In this document: in pieces, positions 40,022 through 48,625 of the stretch
How positions within the stretch are numbered: the stretch's first letter is position 1
How the letters are laid out: each line of letters opens with the position of its first letter
Source: Mycobacteroides chelonae CCUG 47445
GTDB lineage: Bacteria > Actinomycetota > Actinomycetes > Mycobacteriales > Mycobacteriaceae
Reading direction: 5' to 3'
Length of the DNA stretch: 64,000 bases
Assembly: GCF_001632805.1 (NCBI RefSeq)
Contig: NZ_CP007220.1
Location: forward strand, 2,542,001-2,606,000
Made by a program: the position numbers and the translations under genes
Notes under the pieces: generated by a model
Told to the model about the DNA's origin: nothing
The model's input: only the letters and a program-made list of their open reading frames with translations
The model's database searches: none

Positions 40022-41223
40022 GCCGCACCCCGGATCCCGTCTACATCCTTGGCGCGGGCATGCACCCATGGGGCAAGTGGGGTCGCGACTTCACCGAGTA
40101 CGGCGTGGCGGCCGCCCGCACCGCGCTTCAAGACGCCGAACTGGATTGGCGCCAAATTCAATTCGTCGCCGGAGCGGACACCATCCGAAACGGCTACCCG
40201 GGCTTCATCGCCGGTTCGACCTTCGCCCAGAAGCTGGGATGGAACGGTGTGCCCATCAGTTCGACCTACGCGGCCTGCGCCAGTGGTTCACAGGCGTTGC
40301 AGAGTGCGCGCGCTCAGATCCTGGCCGGATTCTGCGACGTGGCGCTGGTCATCGGGGCCGACACCACCCCCAAGGGCTTCTTCGCACCGGTAGGCGGCGA
40401 ACGCAAGGCCGACCCGGACTGGCAGCGTTTCCACCTCATCGGAGCCACCAACCCGGTGTACTTCGCGATGCTGGCCCGGCGGCGGATGGACCTCTACGGC
40501 GCGACCGCAGAGGATTTCGCCCAGGTGAAGGTCAAGAACTCCCGGCACGGCCTGAACAACCCGAACGCGCGGTTCCGCAAGGAATCCACGGTGGAGGATG
40601 TGCTGGCCAGCCCGGTGGTGTCGGATCCGCTGCGGCTACTGGACATCTGCGCGACCAGCGACGGCGCCGCGGCCCTCATCGTGGCCAGCGCCGATTTCGT
40701 GAAGAAGCATCTCGGTTCGGTCGAAGGCGTGCCCTCGGTGCGCGCCGTCGCAACCATCACCCCCAAGTATCCGCAGCATCTTCCCGAACTCCCCGATATC
40801 GCAACCGATTCCACCGCGGTGGTGCCGGCGCCCGATCGTGTCTTCAAGGACCAGATCGTTGACGCCGCGTACGCGGAGGCCGGTATCGGCCCCGAGGACG
40901 TGAGCCTTGCCGAGGTGTACGACCTCTCGACGGCCCTGGAGCTGGACTGGTACGAGCACCTGGGCCTGTGCGCCAAGGGTGAGGGTGAGCAGCTGCTGCG
41001 CAGCGGTGCCACGACGGTCGGCGGCCGGATCCCGGTGAATGCCTCCGGTGGTCTGGCCTGTTTTGGCGAGGCCATTCCGGCGCAGGCCATCGCGCAGGTG
41101 TGCGAGCTGACCTGGCAGCTGCGCGGGCAGGCCGGTGACCGGCAGGTCGAGGGTGCCCGGGTTGGGATTACCGCAAACCAGGGCTTGTTCGGCAACGGCT
41201 CGTCGGTGATTGTGGCGCGCTAG
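40018..41223 (+). CDS. Thiolase-family lipid-transfer protein (Rv1627c-like)
   Basis: Protein of 401 residues with the thiolase fold. The nucleophile Cys is C87 (TYAACASGSQAL). The second motif reads GGLACFGEAIPAQA where active thiolases have GHP, and the last motif is NQGLFGNGSSV where they have CxGGG, so catalytic His and second Cys are missing. Such SCP-x-related proteins are often steroid side-chain aldolases or non-catalytic partners of DUF35 proteins. ATG 40018 overlaps the DUF35 stop. Function in the cell: probably acyl-CoA or steroid-CoA processing as a DUF35 complex (inference). Confidence 0.88.
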   Translation: MSRTPDPVYILGAGMHPWGKWGRDFTEYGVAAARTALQDAELDWRQIQFVAGADTIRNGYPGFIAGSTFAQKLGWNGVPISSTYAACASGSQALQSARAQILAGFCDVALVIGADTTPKGFFAPVGGERKADPDWQRFHLIGATNPVYFAMLARRRMDLYGATAEDFAQVKVKNSRHGLNNPNARFRKESTVEDVLASPVVSDPLRLLDICATSDGAAALIVASADFVKKHLGSVEGVPSVRAVATITPKYPQHLPELPDIATDSTAVVPAPDRVFKDQIVDAAYAEAGIGPEDVSLAEVYDLSTALELDWYEHLGLCAKGEGEQLLRSGATTVGGRIPVNASGGLACFGEAIPAQAIAQVCELTWQLRGQAGDRQVEGARVGITANQGLFGNGSSVIVAR

Positions 41224-41262
41224 CGGCGCTCACCTACGATCGCGGGGCGTTAGCCTCAAGCG

Positions 41263-41969
41263 ATGGTGCGACAGTTCCACGCGTACGGTCCGTCGCACTG
41301 GGTGATTCTGGCCGTATTCGTGCTCGGCGCAGGGCTCTTGGTGTGGCAGGGGCGTCGGCTCACCGATACCCCAGCCCGCCTTCTGGGGCGGGTGCTCGGC
41401 GCCGTGACCGCGATCATCTATGCCGCCATACTGATCGCGGGATGTATCCCCCCGCGCATCGAGGCCTCGGTGCCTCTGCGGCTGACCGACCTGGCGACCG
41501 CGGTCGCCGCCTATGCGCTGTGGTCCCAGCGCACTTGGGCGTATGCGTTGACCTACTACTGGGGCCTGGTGCTCAGCAGCCAGGCGTTGATCTCCCCCGT
41601 GCTGACAGGTCCCGACTTCCCGGGGCGGGGGTTCCTGGCGTTCTGGTCGATACATCTGCTCGTGGTGTGGGCGGCCATCTATCTCACCTGGGGGCGGGGC
41701 ATGCGCCCTACCTGGCGCAGCTATCGCATGACCGCCATGGTCACGTTGCCTGGGCTGTCTTCACCATGGCCTTCAATGCTGTCGTCGGGTCAAACTATGG
41801 ATTTCTCAATCAGAAACCCTCGACCGCAAGTCTTTTCGACCTGATGGGTCCATGGCCGTGGTACGTCGTCACCGCGACCGTACTGGTCCTGACGGTCTGG
41901 GCGCTGATGACCTGGCCGTGGCAGCGATCGCCGGCTGAAACCGGTGAACCTCAGACCACGCCGAGATAG
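41263..41969 (+). pseudogene. TIGR02206/YwaF-like membrane protein, frameshifted
   Basis: An integral membrane protein gene split between two frames. The first frame (from 41263) gives ~160 residues with helices such as HWVILAVFVLGAGLLVW, ending in a family-like WRSYRMTAMVTL. The family's continuation (AWAVFTMAFNAVVGSNYGFLNQKP ... LLGPWPWYVV-like MGPWPWYVVT) is present, but one frame over, from ~41746 to 41969. One base appears to be missing between 41745 and 41746; adding it restores V-T-L-A-W-A-V. It is either a recent pseudogene or a sequencing error. The end overlaps livF by 19 bp, tail to tail. Confidence 0.8.
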
Positions 41970-42676
41970 GCGGAGCGAATGCTGTCGTCCTGCAGTAATT
42001 CTCGCCCGGCACCGGACCGCACGACCGAGCCGGTCTCCAGAATATAGGCGTGGTCCGAACGGCTCAGTGCCTGCTGTGCGTTCTGCTCGACCAGAACCAC
42101 CGTGGTCCCCGAGGCGTTGATCTCCTCGATGATGTTGAAGATCTTCGTGATCAGCAGCGGGGCCAGACCCATGGAAGGCTCGTCGAGCAGAAGGATCTTC
42201 GGCCTGGCCATCAGGGCACGTCCAATGGAGAGCATCTGCTGCTCGCCGCCGGAGAGCGTGCCGCCCTCTTGGTGCCGACGCTCGGCCAGCCGCGGGAACA
42301 ACGCGTTGATCCAGTCGAGACGCTCCCGGCGCTCCGCCCTGGACTTGAATTTTCTTCCGTAACATCCCATTTCGAGGTTCTCGGCGACGGTCATGCCGGG
42401 GAAGATTCCGCGCCCTTCGGGGGCCTGCACGATCCCTGCTTTGACGCGCTTGTGCGCCTTCATCTTCGAGATGTCCTGGCCCTCGAAGAAGATCGTCCCC
42501 GAACTCAGCGGCACCAGACCCGAGATGGCGCGCATCGTGGTCGATTTACCGGCGCCATTCGAACCGAGCAGGGTGACCAGCTCGCCCTCCCGGACATCGA
42601 AGGACAGCGTGCTCACCGCCTGGATCGGACCGTAGTGGACCCCGACGTTGTTGAGTTTCAGCTGTACGGGAGGCAT
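41951..42676 (-). CDS. livF: Branched-chain amino-acid ABC transporter ATPase LivF
   Basis: ABC ATPase of 241 residues: Walker A GSNGAGKST, Q-loop in IVQAPEGRGIF (the PEGR/IFPGMT pattern is typical of LivF), signature LSGGEQQML, Walker B ILLLDEPSMGLAP and the His switch replaced by Gln in LVEQNAQQA, which is normal for LivF. It powers uptake together with LivG. Last gene of the livKHMGF operon; LivG's stop abuts its ATG. Confidence 0.95.
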   Translation of the reverse strand: MPPVQLKLNNVGVHYGPIQAVSTLSFDVREGELVTLLGSNGAGKSTTMRAISGLVPLSSGTIFFEGQDISKMKAHKRVKAGIVQAPEGRGIFPGMTVAENLEMGCYGRKFKSRAERRERLDWINALFPRLAERRHQEGGTLSGGEQQMLSIGRALMARPKILLLDEPSMGLAPLLITKIFNIIEEINASGTTVVLVEQNAQQALSRSDHAYILETGSVVRSGAGRELLQDDSIRSAYLGVV

Positions 42677-43624
42677 CTACCTCTCGCTTTCGGTATCGGG
42701 TGCGGCCGAATCGAGCCAACCGGGATCGGGTCCGTGGAACTCCTCATCGGCCACTCCGAGGTACGCCTCGATGACCGCCGGATCGTTTCGTACCTCGGCG
42801 GGCAGGCCGTCGGCGATCTTCCTGCCGAATTCGAGCACCACGATGCGGTCCGTGACGCCCATGACGAGCTTCATGTCGTGTTCGATGAGCAACACCGTGT
42901 AGCCGTAGTCCCGGATGCGCTGGATCAGCTCGATCAGCGATTCCTTCTCGCTGGGGGTGAATCCGGCGGCCGGCTCGTCCAGGCAGAGCAGTTTGGGTTC
43001 GGTCGCCAGCGCCCGCGCTATCTCGAGTCTGCGCTGGCTGCCATACGGCAGCTCCTTGGCCTTGACGTCGGCTACATCGGCGATGCCGACGAAGTCGAGT
43101 AGCCCCAGCCCCACATCGACGGCGTAGTGCTCCTCGCGGCGATGCCGCGGGGTTCGCAGCAGCGCGCCCAGCACCGACGTCTTGTGCCGGGCGTCGGTGC
43201 CCACCGCGACGTTCTCCAAGGCGGTCATCTCGCCGAACAGCCGGATGTTCTGGAAGGTCCGGGCGATCCCACGCCGGGTGATCTGGTGGCGCCGCAGCCG
43301 GCGCAGTGGCTTCCCGTCGAACACGATGGCGCCCGATGTCGGCTTGTATACCCCGGTGATGGCGTTGAAGCAGGTCGTCTTGCCCGCACCGTTGGGGCCG
43401 ACCAGCCCGAGGATTTCCCCGCGCCGAATATCGAAGCTGACCCCGTCGAGGGCTTGCAGGCCACCGAATTTGAGCGTCAGTTCCTTGACCTCGAGCAGCA
43501 CTTCTGCCTCGGCGGAATCGGCCTCGTCCGGGGCCTCCCCGGCGAGGTCAACCGCGGTGCCGGAGTCACTGAGTTCGTCGACTTCCGGTGCGGCCCCTGT
43601 GCTGGTCTCGTTGTGCTCGGTCAT
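42677..43624 (-). CDS. livG: Branched-chain amino-acid ABC transporter ATPase LivG
   Basis: ABC ATPase of 315 residues with Walker A GPNGAGKTT, ITRRGIARTFQNIRLF (the LivG Q-loop), signature PYGSQRRLEIARAL and Walker B LLCLDEPAAGFTP, and an EHDMK His switch. An acidic N-terminal extension of ~43 residues (DELSDSGTAVDLAGEAPDEADSAEAE) is not part of the usual LivG; the ordinary start would correspond to VLLEVKELTLKFGG. Its start overlaps livM by 4 bp (ATGA). Confidence 0.93.
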   Translation of the reverse strand: MTEHNETSTGAAPEVDELSDSGTAVDLAGEAPDEADSAEAEVLLEVKELTLKFGGLQALDGVSFDIRRGEILGLVGPNGAGKTTCFNAITGVYKPTSGAIVFDGKPLRRLRRHQITRRGIARTFQNIRLFGEMTALENVAVGTDARHKTSVLGALLRTPRHRREEHYAVDVGLGLLDFVGIADVADVKAKELPYGSQRRLEIARALATEPKLLCLDEPAAGFTPSEKESLIELIQRIRDYGYTVLLIEHDMKLVMGVTDRIVVLEFGRKIADGLPAEVRNDPAVIEAYLGVADEEFHGPDPGWLDSAAPDTESER

Positions 43625-44793
43625 GCCGTGGCCTCGGCTTGCTCGGGCTTCTTGGCGCCAATCCGCTCAGTTGCCTTGCGCCAGTAGGCCATCAGTTTTT
43701 GGTGGGCCGGGAATAGGCCCTGCGGCCGGAAGATCATCAGGACAACCAGCGCCAACCCAAAAAAGAGGTACTTCAGATTGCCGAGGTCGACACCCTGCAC
43801 CTGCACGCCGAGAAGGCGATTGGGCAGGTAGACGATGATGAACGCGCCGAAGATCACGCCAAGCTTGTTACCCTGCCCACCGAGGACGACGGCGCACAGG
43901 AACAGCATCGAGTTGATGATGTTGAAGGTGGGCGATGCCACGTATTGCACCTGGCCTGCGTAGAGGGCGCCGGACAGTCCGCCGATGCTGGCGCCGATCA
44001 CGAAGGCCCACAGCTTGAACCGGAACGTGGGAACCCCCATCATCTCGGCGGCGTCCTCGTCCTCCCGGATGGCCACCCACGAGCGGCCGACCCGGCTGCG
44101 CTCCAGATTGCCCATCAGTATCAGCACCACCGCGATCAGACAGAGTCCTAGCCAGTACCACCACACCCCGTAGTTCAGGTGTCCACCGGAATTGCCGCTG
44201 GAGAAGACGCCACCACGGACGTACTGCTCCCCCACGTGCGGATAGGCGATCTTGTGTAGACCGCGGGGGCCGTTGGTGACCTCCAGGTTATCGGCGAGCA
44301 GGCGGATGATCTCGCCGAATCCCAACGTGACAATGGCCAGGTAATCACCCCGAAGGCGCAGCGTGGGGGTGCCCAGCACCAGACCGAAGAAGGCGGCGAT
44401 CGCGACCGCGATGGGCAGACACGACAACCAGGCCCAGCTCGAGCTGAAGAAGGCCGATGTCCCCATGCGATTCCAGGGACTGTCGGGACTGGTCAGCAAT
44501 GCGACCGTGTACGCACCGATGGCGTAGAAACCGACGTACCCCAGGTCGAGCAATCCAGCTTGTCCCACAACGACATTCAGGCCTATCGCGATGAGCGCCA
44601 CCATAGCGAACTGGGCCATTACCCCGCCGAAGCTGGTATTGGGAGTGTTCAGGTACGGAATCTTCCACACCGGAAGCAGTGCCATGAGCGCGAATCCGAT
44701 GAGCCCGTACACCCACTGGACCGGACGGGCCAGCTCGGACCACCATCGGCGTATCGAGTCGCCCGGCGCCAGGGCGCGTGCTGCGGTGGTCAT
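43621..44793 (-). CDS. livM: Branched-chain amino-acid ABC transporter permease LivM
   Basis: Permease of 390 residues with about ten helices and the LivM signature LNVVVGQAGLLDLGYVGFYAIGAYT. The cytoplasmic EAA-like loop (RLRGDYLAIVTLGFGEIIRLLADN) contacts the ATPases. Start ATG 44793 lies 1 base into the livH stop region (4-bp overlap), so it is translationally coupled to both neighbours. Confidence 0.95.
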   Translation of the reverse strand: MTTAARALAPGDSIRRWWSELARPVQWVYGLIGFALMALLPVWKIPYLNTPNTSFGGVMAQFAMVALIAIGLNVVVGQAGLLDLGYVGFYAIGAYTVALLTSPDSPWNRMGTSAFFSSSWAWLSCLPIAVAIAAFFGLVLGTPTLRLRGDYLAIVTLGFGEIIRLLADNLEVTNGPRGLHKIAYPHVGEQYVRGGVFSSGNSGGHLNYGVWWYWLGLCLIAVVLILMGNLERSRVGRSWVAIREDEDAAEMMGVPTFRFKLWAFVIGASIGGLSGALYAGQVQYVASPTFNIINSMLFLCAVVLGGQGNKLGVIFGAFIIVYLPNRLLGVQVQGVDLGNLKYLFFGLALVVLMIFRPQGLFPAHQKLMAYWRKATERIGAKKPEQAEATA

Positions 44794-45860
44794 GCTTTCG
44801 CCCGCCCTAAGCTCTCACCGAGAATGCCGGTGGGCCGGAACATGAGCACGAGCACCAGCAGGACGAAGGCCACCACATCGCGCCACTGGGTGCCGAACAC
44901 CGCTTGCCCGTAGTTCTCCATCACGCCCAGCAGCAGGCCCCCGAGCAGCGCTCCGCGCAGATTGCCGATACCGCCGAGCACCGCGGCAGAGAATGCCTTG
45001 ATGCCCAACAGGAATCCGCCGGAGTAGATGATGCCCTGCGGAACTTTGAGCGTGTACAGCAGTGCGGCGGCCCCGGCCAGCAGACCACCGATGATGAAGG
45101 TCGTCATGATGATGCGTTCGCGAGAGACACCCATGAGCGTCGCCGTCGTGGGGTCCTGTGCGACCGCCCGAATACCGCGCCCAAACTTGGTGTGATTGAT
45201 CGCGACATCGGTGATGAAGGCCAGCACCAAGGCCGCTGCCACGACGACCAAGGTGACATTGGTGATCGTGGCCTGGAACGGAATGTGGCGGCCGCCCACA
45301 TCAAATGGGCCGAAGGTCCATACCGGCCTGGGCGTCACCAGCCGGATTGGCTGTTGCGCGTTGCTGCCGCCGTAACCCTTGAGGATCTTCGGCAGCACGA
45401 AGTGCACGAATTCCTGGATGACGAAAGACATCCCGATGGCGGTGATGAGGAACGTCAAGGGCCGTGCGCCACGGCGACGCAGCGGGCGGTAGGCGACCGC
45501 TTCCAACCCCAGCGCCGTGGTGGCCGATACCGCCATGGCGATGAGCATGGCGACACCGAGGTACAGCACGGTGAGCGAGACGCCCTTGTTATAGGCATTG
45601 CCGCCGGGCGAGAACCCGAGCACGACATCCAGGGCGAAGTACGCCCCGAACATGCCCAGCATGAACACCTCGGAATGCGCGAAGTTGATGAGACGCAACA
45701 CTCCGAAGACGAGCGTGTAACCCACCGCGACCAACGCATAGATGGCGCCCCACGCCAAACCGTCGATCGTCAGCTGACCGATGCTGTTCCACAGTCCGTG
45801 AAGATCGAATGAAATTGTGCTGGCCTGCACATCTGTTTGTGCCATCCACCCCGAAATCAT
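44790..45860 (-). CDS. livH: Branched-chain amino-acid ABC transporter permease LivH
   Basis: Permease of 356 residues, longer than the E. coli protein owing to a short N-terminal tail and internal loops. The LivH signature LRLINFAHSEVFMLGMFGAYFAL is near residue 50, and VSRERIIMTTFIIGGLLAGAAALLYTL is the ATPase-contact loop. ATG 45845 (MAQTDVQ), five codons inside, has a better G-rich site and may be the true start. It follows livK by 30 bp. Confidence 0.93.
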   Translation of the reverse strand: MISGWMAQTDVQASTISFDLHGLWNSIGQLTIDGLAWGAIYALVAVGYTLVFGVLRLINFAHSEVFMLGMFGAYFALDVVLGFSPGGNAYNKGVSLTVLYLGVAMLIAMAVSATTALGLEAVAYRPLRRRGARPLTFLITAIGMSFVIQEFVHFVLPKILKGYGGSNAQQPIRLVTPRPVWTFGPFDVGGRHIPFQATITNVTLVVVAAALVLAFITDVAINHTKFGRGIRAVAQDPTTATLMGVSRERIIMTTFIIGGLLAGAAALLYTLKVPQGIIYSGGFLLGIKAFSAAVLGGIGNLRGALLGGLLLGVMENYGQAVFGTQWRDVVAFVLLVLVLMFRPTGILGESLGRAKA

Positions 45861-45890
45861 TTGCGGCTGAGCCTAGTCCCCTCGTATGTC

Positions 45891-47075
45891 CTACGTGACC
45901 TTATACACCCAGATAAGTGTCGAGGTTAGCTCTCCGTTCTCGTTCCACTTGTATTCACGCGCCACACCCTGCCCCTGGTAATTCCTGACCCAATCAAGCA
46001 ACCCCGCTCGGGTGGTCTTTCCGGCGTCGATGCCCTTGACCAGGATGGTGGCCAGGTCGTATCCCTCGGTGCTGTAGGTGCCCGGTTCCTGCTGGAACTT
46101 GGCGGTGTACTCCTTGGAGAAGGTGTCCGAAGCCGGCCCGCACGGGCAGGACAGTAGTGCGTCCTTCGCGGAATCACCGGCCTGTTTGACGAACTCCATA
46201 TCCTTTGCCCCGTCCGCGGACACAAATGTCGCGGTCACTCCGGCATTACGCAGCTGCTGGACCAAGGGAGCCGCCTCGGCGTAGTAGCCACCGAAGAACA
46301 CCGCGTCCGGTGCGGCGTTCTTGAGCTGCGTGACCGCCGCGGAGAAGTCCTTGTCCCCCTTCTTCACCGAGGCGTTGCAGTCGGTCCCGAGCGTCCCGCG
46401 AACCGCGTTGGCAAGCCCGGATCCGTAGTCGGTGCTGTCGTCGACGACGCAGATCTTCTTGTACCCGAGCGTTTTCTTGAGGTAGTTGGCGACAGCGGGA
46501 CCTTGCACGCCGTCATTGGCAAGCCCACGGAAGAACGTCTTCCAGCCCTGCTGGGTGAGCGTCACGTTCGTGGCCGAGGCGGTCGTGGAGACCAGACCTG
46601 CCTCGCTGAAGATCTGGCCCGTCGACTTCGTCTCCCCCGAGAACCCCGGCCCGATCAGTCCGACGATGGTGGGGTCGCCGATGATTTGCGGGGCAATGTT
46701 GCTCGCGTTCTGCGGCAGGCCCTCGGTATCGAACTCGCGGAGTTTGATCTGGCATCCGGGATTTGCGGCGTTGTGCTTGTCGACGGCGAGTTTCGCCCCG
46801 TCGAGAATATTGATCCCGAGGGCGGCATCGGGACCGTTGAGCGCACCGGCCATCGCCAGTGAAACGTTGGCGCACTGCGCTTTTCCGTCACCGGCAGGAT
46901 CGGCCGCTGATTTCACGTTCGACGCGGGCACCTCGGTCCCATCCTGAGCGATCTGCACCAACGGCGAGATCTTCAGGTTGGTCTGATTGGACTCGTCCGA
47001 CTGAGTGCCGGCGTGACAACCGACCAGGGCGAGGGACACCGCGCCCAGCATGATCACACTCGCGCGTGCACGCAC
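45891..47075 (-). CDS. livK: Branched-chain amino-acid-binding lipoprotein LivK
   Basis: Periplasmic-binding-type lipoprotein of 394 residues. GTG 47075 was chosen because GGAGG lies six bases upstream; the signal peptide then has lipobox LALVGC with the lipidated C20. The mature protein has the Peripla_BP_6 fold (GAKLAVDKHNAANPGCQIKLREFDTEG, IGPGFSGETKS, and KKICVVDDSTDYGSGLANAVRG). It captures the ligand outside the membrane and hands it to LivHM. First gene of the operon; an in-frame ATG at 47114 is less likely. Confidence 0.93.
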   Translation of the reverse strand: MRARASVIMLGAVSLALVGCHAGTQSDESNQTNLKISPLVQIAQDGTEVPASNVKSAADPAGDGKAQCANVSLAMAGALNGPDAALGINILDGAKLAVDKHNAANPGCQIKLREFDTEGLPQNASNIAPQIIGDPTIVGLIGPGFSGETKSTGQIFSEAGLVSTTASATNVTLTQQGWKTFFRGLANDGVQGPAVANYLKKTLGYKKICVVDDSTDYGSGLANAVRGTLGTDCNASVKKGDKDFSAAVTQLKNAAPDAVFFGGYYAEAAPLVQQLRNAGVTATFVSADGAKDMEFVKQAGDSAKDALLSCPCGPASDTFSKEYTAKFQQEPGTYSTEGYDLATILVKGIDAGKTTRAGLLDWVRNYQGQGVAREYKWNENGELTSTLIWVYKVT

Positions 47076-47172
47076 GATTACCTCCGGATGGCTGGGGCTG
47101 ACAGGTCGTAACAAAATCGCTGATCAGAAAACATAGCCAACCGCGGGGCGACGCGCAGTGCTTACCCGAGTT

Positions 47173-47790
47173 TCAGCTCGGCGCGTCGGTATCGAGTGTT
47201 TCCAGCACCACTTCGGCAACGCGCTTCATGGTGGTGCGGCGGTCCATCGCGGCGCGCTGGATCCATTTGAACGCCTCTGGCTCGGTCAGGCCCTGGGTCG
47301 ACTGCAGAACGCCCTTGGCGCGCTCGACCAGCTTGCGGGTCTCCAACCTGTCAGCGAGCGTCTGAACTTCCTTCTCCAGCGCGGTCAGCTCGCCGAAACG
47401 GCTCACGGCGACCTCGATGGCGGGTACCAGATCGGTCTTGGAGAACGGCTTCACCAGGTAGGCCATGGCGCCGGCATCGCGGGCCTTCTCCACCAGGTCG
47501 CGCTGGCTGAATGCGGTGAGAATCACAATCGGGGCGATGCGCTTGGCGGCGATCTCCGAGGCGGCATCGATGCCATCGCGACGTGGCATCTTCACGTCCA
47601 TGATCACCAGATCGGGTTTGAGTTCCTGGGCGAGGTCGACGGCTTCCTGGCCGTCCCCGGCCTGACCTACCACGTCATAGCCCTCCTCGTGCAGCATCTC
47701 GACCAGGTCGAGGCGGATGAGGGCTTCGTCTTCGGCGACGAGCACACGGCGGGCGGGCGCCGCCGGTTCGGTGTTCTGAGGGCCGGTCAT
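47173..47790 (-). CDS. pdtaR: ANTAR-domain response regulator PdtaR (Rv1626-like)
   Basis: Antiterminator-type response regulator of 205 residues. The receiver has E20-D21 and phospho-acceptor D65 (IMDVKMPRRDG), plus Lys in LVKPFSKTDL. The C-terminal ANTAR RNA-binding domain is ALEKEVQTLADRLETRKLVERAKGVLQ ... EAFKWIQRAAMDRRTTMKRVAEVVLE. It is very close to Rv1626 from the first residues (MTGP...), which fixes ATG 47790. In the family the kinase PdtaS is encoded elsewhere, and the protein acts on nascent RNA hairpins. Confidence 0.97.
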   Translation of the reverse strand: MTGPQNTEPAAPARRVLVAEDEALIRLDLVEMLHEEGYDVVGQAGDGQEAVDLAQELKPDLVIMDVKMPRRDGIDAASEIAAKRIAPIVILTAFSQRDLVEKARDAGAMAYLVKPFSKTDLVPAIEVAVSRFGELTALEKEVQTLADRLETRKLVERAKGVLQSTQGLTEPEAFKWIQRAAMDRRTTMKRVAEVVLETLDTDAPS

Positions 47791-47914
47791 GGCGACCATT
47801 GTGACGCATGTGGTCGTGTGTACGGCGATACCCTGGTGAAAGTGATGTTCCCCATCCCTTAAGGTTGGAGATCGCGCGACTGGCCGCTGGACACCAAAAC
47901 GGCAGTAACGCCAG

Positions 47915-47991
47915 GCCCTCGTATCCCAACTGGCAGAGGAAACGGATTCAAAACCCGTGCAGTGTGAGTTCGAATCTCACCGAGGGCACCA
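47915..47991 (+). tRNA. tRNA with Leu (CAA) anticodon, 77 nt
   Basis: A cloverleaf can be drawn: acceptor GCCCTCG (47915-47921) pairs with CGAGGGC (47981-47987), T stem GTGAG/CTCAC encloses TTCGAAT, and the CCA end is encoded. The anticodon CAA is at 47949-47951, reading UUG (Leu). Two stem positions look mismatched (one in the D stem, one closing the anticodon stem), and the variable region is only 5 nt, although bacterial tRNA-Leu normally has a long variable arm. Leu identity is therefore by anticodon only. Confidence 0.85.
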
Positions 47992-48079
47992 GGAAGACAA
48001 CACCAGGGCTCCAAGACGACGGAGTCCAAACTCGACCAAGGGCGCCGCGAATCGCGGCCGTCATGCTTTGATTCCCCGC

Positions 48080-48619
48080 ATGAACCGAGCAACTGTCGGT
48101 GTGCTGACGCTTATGGTGTGCGCTTCTGCGGTCGCGGCGTGCCAAACATCGTCCGGTATTACCCGCATATCGGACACGGCGTCGTCGACGGCCACCACGA
48201 AGACCTTCGCCGCCTCGACCATCCCCCGGTCCACCTCCCTCTCGCCGACTGCCAAGGCCGATGCTGATGACCCGGCCAAGCGCATCCGCGATACCTTCCG
48301 GAGCCTGCAGAACCCCGTGATCGCCGCCACGAAGGACGGCACCGGCAGCTATGACATCCCGGTAGCGCCGCAACCATCAGCGTCGGGTCCGGCGGCCTAC
48401 ATCGCGGCCCTCTGCACCGGCGGCCCGGCCGTGAACATCGCGCTGGACAACACCCCGATACCCGGCGGCGGCATATGCGGCGACGACCCCAGCAAGCCCG
48501 GAGTCATCGTGATGCTTCTTGCCGTGAAGGCAAATCCGGCGGCCCCCCACACCATCAAGGTGCAAGGAGCCGCCGGTCAGCACAGCTGGGTGTCGATGGC
48601 CTACGGCCAGATGTATTGA
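48080..48619 (+). CDS. Putative lipoprotein, unknown function
   Basis: Protein of 179 residues. The lipobox SAVAAC puts the lipidated cysteine at residue 21. A Ser/Thr-rich linker of ~50 residues follows, then a small domain with two cysteines (ALCTGGP and GGGICGDD), ending HSWVSMAYGQMY. No family recognised. ATG 48080 is used; the frame remains open upstream through the tRNA region and should not be extended. It converges with the small secreted protein gene after 6 bp. Confidence 0.65.
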   Translation: MNRATVGVLTLMVCASAVAACQTSSGITRISDTASSTATTKTFAASTIPRSTSLSPTAKADADDPAKRIRDTFRSLQNPVIAATKDGTGSYDIPVAPQPSASGPAAYIAALCTGGPAVNIALDNTPIPGGGICGDDPSKPGVIVMLLAVKANPAAPHTIKVQGAAGQHSWVSMAYGQMY

Positions 48620-48625
48620 CCGCGC

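Noticed and set aside
41263..41969. Two separate overlapping membrane-protein genes
   Set aside because: The second frame continues the family sequence of the first at the exact break, so a frameshift in one gene explains it better.
42050..43102. Plus-strand open frame of 350 codons
   Set aside because: Antisense shadow of livF and livG, which have complete ABC ATPase motifs.
44904..45812. Plus-strand open frame of 302 codons
   Set aside because: Antisense shadow of livH; composition is low-complexity and no domain is visible.
47915..47991. tRNA as an integration site for a genomic island
   Set aside because: No duplicated tRNA 3' end or integrase gene was seen on either side.
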